A stretch of 39,763 nt of DNA, from positions 1 through 39,763 of the forward strand of contig CALTYZ010000021.1 in assembly GCA_943913645.1 (NCBI GenBank), written 5' to 3'. Every line of letters starts with the position of its first letter. Position 1 is the first letter of the stretch. The stretch comes from an uncultured Corynebacterium sp. Lineage in GTDB: Bacteria; Actinomycetota; Actinomycetes; Mycobacteriales; Mycobacteriaceae. Of this stretch, positions 33,391-39,763 are shown in pieces. The position numbers and the translations under genes were made by a program. Under the pieces are notes generated by a model. The model was not told the DNA's origin. It did not search any database and saw nothing but the letters and a program-made list of their open reading frames with translations.

Positions 33391-33414
33391 GACAGTATGT
33401 CTTATACTACTGTC
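33391..33414. promoter_or_regulatory. Inverted repeat around a -10 element before eccC4
   Basis: GACAGT (33391-33396) and ACTGTC (33409-33414) are perfect inverted repeats separated by 12 bases that contain TATACT (33403-33408), an excellent -10 for eccC4. A repressor dimer bound here would cover the promoter. The reverse strand of the same stretch also has -10-like sequence toward eccD4. No known regulator is assigned. Confidence 0.45.
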
Positions 33415-33431
33415 CACGTCTACAGCTGGAA

Positions 33432-36400
33432 GTGACCGGTTCGGGGAAGCGGCGGCTGTTGATGAGCACTACGCAGGGGGGATCACCGCACATGCTCGGT
33501 CTTGACCATAATCCGGTGATCAGCGCGACACAGCCGCAGTCACAGCTAGTTCCAATGTCCGAGGCTCCGCCGCTGCCGACAGGCAGTCTGCACGCCGAGC
33601 CGGTGCCGGCGGCGCAAAAGGATCAGCCCGTACCGATGGTGCGGATCCTCATTCCCGTCATCATGGTTGTGGCCATCGGTGCAGTCACGGCGCTGATGAT
33701 GCTTTCCGGCCGTGGCGTGAGCCCGATGATGCTCATCTTCCCGCTCATGATGTTGGTGGGCATGATCGGTTTGTTCAACCCGGCTGACCGGCAGGGCGAT
33801 ATCGATGAGACTCGTCGCGTCTATTTGCGTCACCTCGATGCACTTGCAGCTCGCGCGCGGGCGAACGCTGAGCAACAGCGCGCGCACTTTACCTACCTCA
33901 ACCCGGCATCAGGCGAACTGCTCACGGCGGTACCCACACGCCGGGTGTGGGAGCGCCATCCTGCTTCGGAGCAAGCGTTGCAAGTTCGCCTCGGTACCGG
34001 TGTCACCGCCTTATCCACCCCGATTGAGGTGGATGATCCAGGGTCGCCAGAAGATTTGGACCCGGTGTGCGCGATTAGTTTGCGTCGCACTGTTGCGGCG
34101 GTCAATTCGGTGCATGGGATGCCAATCGTTGTCCAGCTTGGTGCGTTCCCGTCGATCACGCTCGCTGGTCCGGGTGCTGCCGAGATCGCCCGTTCGATTG
34201 TTTGCCAGCTCGGGTTTTTTCATGGTCCGGAGCTTGTCGGCATCGACGCAAGCAGCACCGATATGGCGTGGACGAAGTGGCTGCCGCACACACACGAACC
34301 GGAGGCAGCGCGCTTTCGCATTTTGCTTATCGACGCTTCCCTGGCTGCCCCCACCTATGCAGGCGAGTGGGATTGCGTGATCACCTTCCACCCCGACCCC
34401 GAGTTTTACCTTGATGAGGATGCGCTACACCTGGTGTGTGCCGGCGGCGCGAGCCGCAAGATCACCGCGTTGACCACAAGTGGCAGTGAGCACTTGGGGG
34501 TCGCTGATGTGCTGCCGGAGGCTGAGGCGGAGCTTGTCGCACGCCACCTTGCGTTCTACCGCCGCCCGGAGCGTGCCGTGGGTGGGGAGGGAAACGATGT
34601 GCTTGCGCTGCTCGGCATCGACCAGATTGCTGAAGCAGCAACAGGTGCAGCTGAACTGGATGTTCAGACGCTGTGGCCGGGGCGGGAAGGCACCCGCGCA
34701 CGGCTGACCGTGCCGATTGGTCTGACTCCCGAAGGGGAGGCCGTATACCTCGATTTGAAGGAGGCGGCGCACGGCGGTGCGGGCCCACACGGACTGTGCA
34801 TCGGTGCGACCGGGTCCGGAAAGTCCGAGTTGCTGCGCACCCTCGTCGTAGCACTGGCTGCGACACACTCGCCGGAGGAACTCAATTTGGTGCTCGTTGA
34901 TTTCAAAGGTGGTGCTACGTTCCTCGGCTGCGAAGCGTTGCCTCACACCTCTGCGGTGATTACCAACCTTGCAGATGAGGCGGTGTTAGTCGAGCGCATG
35001 TATGATGCGCTCTCCGGGGAAATGCACCGCCGCCAAGAGTTGCTGCGCAAACGCGGCAACTACGCCAATATCACGGACTACACCGCTGCACGTCTCAGCG
35101 GGGCGCACGACCCAGACGGGGCACCACTCGAGCCGTTGCCAGCACTTGTCGTCATCGTGGATGAGTTCTCTGAGTTGCTGTCACAGCACCCGCATTTTGT
35201 TGACCTTTTCGTGGCGATCGGCCGCCTCGGGCGCTCATTGGGCGTGCACCTTCTGCTCGCGTCACAGCGTCTTGAAGAAGGCAAGCTGCGTGGGCTTGAT
35301 TCCCACTTGTCGTATCGCATCGGGCTCAAAACCTTCTCCGCCGCTGAATCACGCCAGGTGTTGGGTGTGCCGGACGCCTACGAGCTGCCCAACGAACCAG
35401 GCTCTGGATACCTCAAAGTGGCAGGCCCGGGTTTGCTGCGGTTCCGAGCCGCATATGTTTCTGGCGCGCTCCAACGCAAGGTTATCCGGGTGCGTGAGGA
35501 GCAACCTGGCGTCGTCAGGAAGTTCATTGATTGGGATGATGAGCAGCGCGCCATGGCCGAGCTAGCAGACCCGCTCACCAGTGAGCTTGAATCGATTGAA
35601 ATTGACACCTCAACCACTGTGTTGGAGGCAGTCGTTGATGTCACCCGCGATGTCGCCGGGCGCGCCGGGATGCAGGCACACCAAGTGTGGCTACCACCCC
35701 TGCCGGAAACCCTAGAGCTGCACGCTATCCGGCCTCACGAGGTGGATACTGAGTTCCTCTGCGCGCCAATCGGTTTGGTTGATGAGCCATACCACCAGCG
35801 CCAAGACTTGCTGATCGTTGATCTTTCCGCATCCGGGGGGCACGTTGCACTTGCCGGTGCTCCGCAGACCGGTAAGTCTGCTGCACTGCGCACCCTCGTC
35901 GCTTCACTTGCGCTCACGCACTCTACTGACACGGTCCGGGTGTACGGTATCGATGCGGGCAGCGGAAGTTTGCACGACCTTGAGGCACTGCCCCATGTGG
36001 CGGGCATCGCTGCGCGCAGCGATGAAGAAAAGGCAAGGCGCATCGTCGATGAAGTGCTCGGCATCATCGACGGTGCAGACGGTGCAGACGGTGCAGCGGC
36101 AACGCCGCAGCGACACACAATTCTGCTTGTTGACGGCTGGCATACCCTTCTTGCATCCGATTCCAAATTGGAGGATCTGCGTGACCCGCTTTCACGCATC
36201 GCATCCGAAGGCCCTGCTGCCGGAGTACACCTTGTGGTGACAACGCAGCGCTGGAGCGCAGTGCGAGTCGGTGTTCGTGACCTCATTGGCACCCGGCTCG
36301 AATTGAAGCTGACCGAGCCAATGGATTCACTGATCGATCGCAAGGCACAAAGCAATCTTCCTTCCCGCCCCGGGGCAGGGCTGACACCACAAGGCAAGAC

Positions 36401-37208
36401 CATGGCAATTGCCCGAACGAGCCCGCAAGACCTGGCATATGTTGTGCAGGCAACCGCCTCGCAGCCGCGGGTTCCTGCGCTGAAGATGCTGCCGGCGCAC
36501 GTAGAGGTTGACCCACTCCTCCAAACCGGATCGCTCCCGCTGGGTGTTGGCGGTCCCCGGCTTGAGCCCATTTACTGCAACTCGGGTCACCTTTTGGCGA
36601 TCGGATCCGGCGGGTCAGGAAAATCCACCATCATCGCCAGCGTGATCCGCGCGATTGAGACCATGCCACGAGAAAAGGCGCGGATGGTCATTCTTGACCC
36701 GCGCCGGGCTCACCTCGGGCGCGCGAACGACGACATGGTCGCCTTCTACGCGGCGTCTGCAAGCGCAATTGCGGAAGGAGTCAGAGCGCTGTGCGTGACC
36801 TTGAAGGCTCGCCTGCCCGCTGGGGATATCTCACCGCAGCAGCTCGCGGCCCGATCATGGTGGGATGGTCCGGACATTTACCTCGTCATTGATGATCTAG
36901 ATTTGGTTGGCGATGCGGTGCTACGAGATGTGGTTGACCTTTTGCCGCATGCCAGCGATATTGGATTACACGTGTTGTGCGCGCGTAAACTTTCGGGCGT
37001 ATCACGCGCACTCTATGGTGGTTTCCTCGGCGCGGTGAAAGATCTCCACCCTGATGTGCTCGTCTTGGACGGTAACCGTGACGAGGGTGTGTTGTTCGGG
37101 GTTCGCCCCGGGCCGCAGGCGCCCGGGCGTGCGACGTTGGTGCAGGCGGGTGAGATAATTGGGACGGTGCAGCTCGCGGCGCCGTACTCGGAAGGAGAGA
37201 GGCTATGA
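33432..37208 (+). CDS. eccC4: ESX-4 FtsK/SpoIIIE-type ATPase EccC4
   Basis: EccC is the motor that recognises and drives type VII substrates. The 1258-residue product fuses both halves in one chain. Two membrane helices lie at about 72-92 and 97-116, followed by three FtsK-like ATPase domains. Their Walker A motifs are GATGSGKS (Lys464), GAPQTGKS (Lys815) and GSGGSGKS (Lys1064). Walker B of domain 1 is complete (VVIVDEF). In domain 2 it reads LLVDGW, without the acidic partner, and in domain 3 LVIDDLD. The start is the GTG at 33432; the ATG at 33462 is an alternative. The stop overlaps the next gene by four bases. Confidence 0.95.
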   Translation: MTGSGKRRLLMSTTQGGSPHMLGLDHNPVISATQPQSQLVPMSEAPPLPTGSLHAEPVPAAQKDQPVPMVRILIPVIMVVAIGAVTALMMLSGRGVSPMMLIFPLMMLVGMIGLFNPADRQGDIDETRRVYLRHLDALAARARANAEQQRAHFTYLNPASGELLTAVPTRRVWERHPASEQALQVRLGTGVTALSTPIEVDDPGSPEDLDPVCAISLRRTVAAVNSVHGMPIVVQLGAFPSITLAGPGAAEIARSIVCQLGFFHGPELVGIDASSTDMAWTKWLPHTHEPEAARFRILLIDASLAAPTYAGEWDCVITFHPDPEFYLDEDALHLVCAGGASRKITALTTSGSEHLGVADVLPEAEAELVARHLAFYRRPERAVGGEGNDVLALLGIDQIAEAATGAAELDVQTLWPGREGTRARLTVPIGLTPEGEAVYLDLKEAAHGGAGPHGLCIGATGSGKSELLRTLVVALAATHSPEELNLVLVDFKGGATFLGCEALPHTSAVITNLADEAVLVERMYDALSGEMHRRQELLRKRGNYANITDYTAARLSGAHDPDGAPLEPLPALVVIVDEFSELLSQHPHFVDLFVAIGRLGRSLGVHLLLASQRLEEGKLRGLDSHLSYRIGLKTFSAAESRQVLGVPDAYELPNEPGSGYLKVAGPGLLRFRAAYVSGALQRKVIRVREEQPGVVRKFIDWDDEQRAMAELADPLTSELESIEIDTSTTVLEAVVDVTRDVAGRAGMQAHQVWLPPLPETLELHAIRPHEVDTEFLCAPIGLVDEPYHQRQDLLIVDLSASGGHVALAGAPQTGKSAALRTLVASLALTHSTDTVRVYGIDAGSGSLHDLEALPHVAGIAARSDEEKARRIVDEVLGIIDGADGADGAAATPQRHTILLVDGWHTLLASDSKLEDLRDPLSRIASEGPAAGVHLVVTTQRWSAVRVGVRDLIGTRLELKLTEPMDSLIDRKAQSNLPSRPGAGLTPQGKTMAIARTSPQDLAYVVQATASQPRVPALKMLPAHVEVDPLLQTGSLPLGVGGPRLEPIYCNSGHLLAIGSGGSGKSTIIASVIRAIETMPREKARMVILDPRRAHLGRANDDMVAFYAASASAIAEGVRALCVTLKARLPAGDISPQQLAARSWWDGPDIYLVIDDLDLVGDAVLRDVVDLLPHASDIGLHVLCARKLSGVSRALYGGFLGAVKDLHPDVLVLDGNRDEGVLFGVRPGPQAPGRATLVQAGEIIGTVQLAAPYSEGERL

Positions 37209-38377
37209 CGCATAGGGGGGCATACCCCGGGTCTCGGACGAGACCGCAGCCTGCGCTGCGGATCACCGTGACCGATGCGTCTACCGTTTTCACCGGCGCG
37301 GCGAACCTGCAACGCTTCGATTCGCCGTCTGGGCGCGAGATCGTCGCCTTCATTCGCAATGTCTTCGGCCCACGGCCGGATGGTGCACACGTTCATATTG
37401 CCGCGGATCCGGCGCGCCTGCGCCACCTTGAAGCGCTTCTTGCTGGTTATGACATCACCCTGACCACCCAGGAGCTTGTGCCTGCGCCGCATGGCGCTGC
37501 CATGCCGGGTGCGCCGGGCTGGCCCGGTCCCCCAGGTCATCCTGGTGGGCCAGGGCCTTCTCTCCGTCCCGGCCATCCGGGTGCTGCGAGCCCACCGACC
37601 CGCACTTGGTCTTCAGTTTCACCGCAGGTCAGGCCGTATAGGCGTGCAGCTGCGGTGGCGACTGAAGGCGAAAAGAAACATGCTGCTCGCGTCATCGGAA
37701 CGGTTGTAGCAGCGGTTTCTGTGTTGTGTGTCATTGTGATTGCGGGTACTGGGGGATTAACCCTCGGCGGGGCAGGCCATACTGGCGCGCAAGATGGCCC
37801 GGGTGAAGCTCCGGCACCTGCAGCGCCTTCCGGGCAGCCCGCGCCGCCTCCTGGGGCGCCGGGAGCACCCGGGCCAGATGCTCCACCACCTGGTCAGCCC
37901 GGTGCACCAGGTGGCCCGCCGGCAGCAGCTCCGCCTACTGTCGTCTTACAGCATGCGGGGGTCAGTGTGGAGCTGCCTGAAGGATTTCGGATGGAAGAAA
38001 ACGGCACCATGTGGCGTGCAACCGGGGCTGATCCGAACTTCCGGCTGTTGGTGATGGTTGATGATCTGCCTGAAATGCCGCCCGAAACCATGGCGGAGCA
38101 GCTTGTACGCGATGTTGAAGCTGATCCAGAAACTGAGCTGATCTCGACGGATGGCCACTCGCTGACCTACCGGGAATCTCCGGGGGATGGTTCTGAGGTG
38201 CTGTGGAAAACATGGCCCCATGATCAACAACAAGTCTTCGTCGGTTGCCATACGCGAATGGCGCCGACTGAAGAGCAGCGTGCGACCTGCAAGATGGCCA
38301 TGGATTCAGCAGTCTACGACCCAGCAGGTTACGCCGAGGTCAGAGACCGTGGGGGGCGGCCGGGACCGCCTCGCTAA
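37205..38377 (+). CDS. Type VII secretion-associated protein, Rv3446c-like
   Basis: A 390-residue protein at the ESX-4 position of M. tuberculosis Rv3446c. It has an N-terminal domain (about 15-95), a proline/glycine-rich stretch (about 95-135) and one membrane helix at about 163-181 (VIGTVVAAVSVLCVIVIAG). A second P/G/A-rich linker (about 191-250) leads to a C-terminal, probably extracytoplasmic domain with VSVELPEGFRMEENG and VFVGCHTRM. Two cysteines in the last domain could pair. The ATG overlaps the eccC4 stop (ATGA), showing tight coupling to the ATPase. Its function in secretion is not established; by topology it could replace EccE. Confidence 0.8.
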   Translation: MTHRGAYPGSRTRPQPALRITVTDASTVFTGAANLQRFDSPSGREIVAFIRNVFGPRPDGAHVHIAADPARLRHLEALLAGYDITLTTQELVPAPHGAAMPGAPGWPGPPGHPGGPGPSLRPGHPGAASPPTRTWSSVSPQVRPYRRAAAVATEGEKKHAARVIGTVVAAVSVLCVIVIAGTGGLTLGGAGHTGAQDGPGEAPAPAAPSGQPAPPPGAPGAPGPDAPPPGQPGAPGGPPAAAPPTVVLQHAGVSVELPEGFRMEENGTMWRATGADPNFRLLVMVDDLPEMPPETMAEQLVRDVEADPETELISTDGHSLTYRESPGDGSEVLWKTWPHDQQQVFVGCHTRMAPTEEQRATCKMAMDSAVYDPAGYAEVRDRGGRPGPPR

Positions 38378-38500
38378 CAAACTGGGGAAAAATTTCTGGG
38401 TTGGATGGAACCGACACCGCAGTTTGAACGTCATATACCTGAACAGTTCGACGCACTCTAGCTGTTCTGCACTCATCACGACCTTTGAGGGGGAAACACC

Positions 38501-38818
38501 ATGCAACATTTTGCAACCGAAGCCGAGGTCATGCGCTCGACCGCTGACCACGCAGACGCAGTCAATGCAGATGTCAATCGTGAGATCGATCGCATCCAGG
38601 ATGTAGCGCAATCGGTGCGCGGCTCCTGGGAGGGCCGTGCACAGCGCAGTTTTGACGAGCTCATGCTGCGCTATGACGACGCACAGCGCCGACTGACTGA
38701 GGCACTGACCGCGATTTCAACGAATATTCGCGATAACGCGAAGAACTACGAGCATGCGGACGTGACTACCACTGAGGGTCTCGATCGCCTTGCATCGAAC
38801 TCGGGTCTGGCGCTCTAG
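38501..38818 (+). CDS. esxU: WXG100-family protein, EsxU-like
   Basis: A small helical-hairpin substrate of type VII secretion, 105 residues. The turn motif is Trp43-Glu44-Gly45 (SVRGSWEGRAQ). The C-terminal half carries YEHAD, residues 83-87, which fits the general export signal YxxxD/E. It therefore probably carries the signal for the heterodimer with the next protein. GAGGGGG at 38487-38493 is the ribosome binding site. It lies 123 bases after the Rv3446c-like gene and 71 bases before its partner. The order matches esxU-esxT of ESX-4. Confidence 0.88.
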   Translation: MQHFATEAEVMRSTADHADAVNADVNREIDRIQDVAQSVRGSWEGRAQRSFDELMLRYDDAQRRLTEALTAISTNIRDNAKNYEHADVTTTEGLDRLASNSGLAL

Positions 38819-38889
38819 ACCAAATATCCTGCACCACTTGGCACTTATCTGCTGCCGAACACCATTCATGCGAAAAGGACGCACATACC

Positions 38890-39174
38890 ATGCAAATTAA
38901 GTACGACTTTGGCCAAATCTCGAACACCGCCTCCGATATGCGCTCATCAGCGGCGCGTATCAATGGTCAACTCGCGGAGCTGCGTGACATGATCAAACCG
39001 ATGACTGACACCTGGGAAGGTACAGCCGCTGAAAGCTACCGTGCACACCAGGCCAAATGGGATCAGGCCGCTGAGGACCTGAACTTGATCCTCAACCAAA
39101 TCGCCGACACGGTTGAGGAAGGAAACAACCAGATGATGGCGGTAAATACCGCAGCGGCAAATAGCTGGGGCTAG
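38890..39174 (+). CDS. esxT: WXG100-family protein, EsxT-like
   Basis: The second WXG100 protein, 94 residues, with the turn motif Trp42-Glu43-Gly44 (MTDTWEGTAAESY). It begins MQIKYDFGQI and ends NTAAANSWG. No YxxxD/E signal is present near its C-terminus, so export should depend on pairing with the EsxU-like protein, as usual in these heterodimers. GAAAAGGAC lies just upstream. It ends the ESX-4 block; a hairpin and then rplM follow. Confidence 0.9.
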   Translation: MQIKYDFGQISNTASDMRSSAARINGQLAELRDMIKPMTDTWEGTAAESYRAHQAKWDQAAEDLNLILNQIADTVEEGNNQMMAVNTAAANSWG

Positions 39175-39184
39175 TTGCTCACAC

Positions 39185-39216
39185 TGTGTTCCCGCAACCG
39201 GGGGAGTGGGAACACA
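39185..39216 (+). terminator. Hairpin after esxT
   Basis: TGTGTTCCC (39185-39193) and GGGAACACA (39208-39216) form a perfect 9-bp stem with a 14-nt loop, ten bases after the esxT stop. No T-tract follows, so termination strength is uncertain. Confidence 0.55.
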
Positions 39217-39254
39217 CGCTGGGGGTTATCCGGCGCGATCGCTCGTGCAGCGGT

Positions 39255-39284
39255 TTGGATGTTGTGTGCTCAGTGCCGTAGGGT
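39255..39284 (+). promoter_or_regulatory. Candidate promoter of rplM
   Basis: TTGGAT (39255-39260) and TAGGGT (39279-39284) are 18 bases apart and about 120 bases upstream of rplM. This would give rplM its own transcript after the hairpin that ends the ESX-4 block. Called by eye. Confidence 0.4.
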
Positions 39285-39406
39285 GAAGCATCTGTGCGCC
39301 AACGTACGAAATCGCATCTTGACGGGTCCCCACCGGCCGCCGACGGGAATGCGGGGCGCACACCTTTTTGGCCGGCAGCTACTAGACAGACTTGAAGGAG
39401 TCATGC

Positions 39407-39763
39407 ATGTCTACCTACCACCCGAAGAGCGGTGACATCACACGTAAGTGGTATGTCATCGACGCGACCGACGTGGTGCTGGGCAAACTTGCTTCTACCG
39501 CGGCTGATTTGCTGCGCGGCAAGCATAAGCCACAGTTCGCGCCAAATGTTGACACCGGCGATCACGTGATTGTGATCAACGCTGACAAGATCCATATCTC
39601 GTCAAACAAGCGAGACCGCGAAATGCGCTACCGCCACTCCGGGTACCCGGGTGGGTTGAAATCCATGACTCTTGGCCGTGCTCTTGATGAGCGACCGGAC
39701 CGCGTGATCGAGGAAGCTGTGAAGGGCATGATGCCCCATAACAAGCTTTCCCGCCAGTCCATT
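39407..39763 (+). CDS. rplM: 50S ribosomal protein L13 (cut by window end)
   Basis: L13 is an early 23S rRNA-binding protein of the large subunit. The window holds the first 119 codons: MSTYHPKSGDITRKWYVIDA, VVLGKLASTAADLLRGKHKP, then HVIVINADKI, RHSGYPGGLK and VKGMMPHNKLSR, all typical of the family (about 147 residues in total). GAAGGAG at 39394-39400, six bases before, favours the ATG at 39407 over the out-of-frame ATG at 39403. The rest, and presumably rpsI, lie beyond the window. Confidence 0.96.
   Translation, partial: MSTYHPKSGDITRKWYVIDATDVVLGKLASTAADLLRGKHKPQFAPNVDTGDHVIVINADKIHISSNKRDREMRYRHSGYPGGLKSMTLGRALDERPDRVIEEAVKGMMPHNKLSRQSI

Noticed and set aside
33389..33408. TTGACA with TATACT as a full promoter for eccC4
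   Set aside because: The gap between the two hexamers is only 8 bases, too short for sigma-A; only the -10 is retained.

Overview
The window reads as a Corynebacterium chromosome (order Mycobacteriales). Three things point there: actinobacterial versions of the ribosomal proteins (arginine-rich S5 N-terminus, acidic L17 tail); a complete ESX-4 type VII secretion locus in the mycobacterial order and strand pattern between truA and rplM; and DtxR/IdeR-type iron boxes at the siderophore genes. The species cannot be named from the sequence alone.

Layout. (1) 332-1634: rplN-rplX-rplE, closed by a terminator. (2) 1746-11791: an iron island. A siderophore-interacting reductase (minus strand) diverges from a lipoprotein/two-permease/ATPase ferric-siderophore importer (plus). 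Convergent to the importer is a three-gene biosynthetic operon (minus): PLP decarboxylase, amine N-monooxygenase, and a fused GNAT acyltransferase/IucA-IucC synthetase. Together these could make a hydroxamate siderophore of the desferrioxamine/bisucaberin type and take it back up. DtxR-like boxes sit at both control points. (3) 11772-12964: a gene graveyard with a clear quinone oxidoreductase pseudogene and two weaker remnants. (4) 13290-15023: a small secreted two-cysteine peptide gene, a perfect 22-bp hairpin, an AhpD-like protein and a DUF2786 protein. Regions 2-4 split the usual rplE/rpsH neighbourhood.

(5) 15326-18112: rpsH-rplF-rplR-rpsE-rpmD-rplO with a strong terminator. (6) 18360-22327: secY-adk-map, an L,D-transpeptidase on an apparently leaderless transcript, and infA. 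(7) 22539-26702: rpsM-rpsK-rpsD-rpoA-rplQ-truA. (8) 26823-39174: a large polytopic membrane protein followed by ESX-4 (eccB4 plus, mycP4 and eccD4 minus, eccC4, an Rv3446c-like gene, esxU and esxT plus). (9) From 39407: rplM, cut by the window end.

How it works together: the core is translation and secretion housekeeping. The accessory part is an iron-regulated make-and-retrieve siderophore system. The ESX-4 block has membrane core, protease, ATPase and two WXG100 substrates, so it looks complete. No insertion sequence, tRNA, rRNA or CRISPR array was seen.
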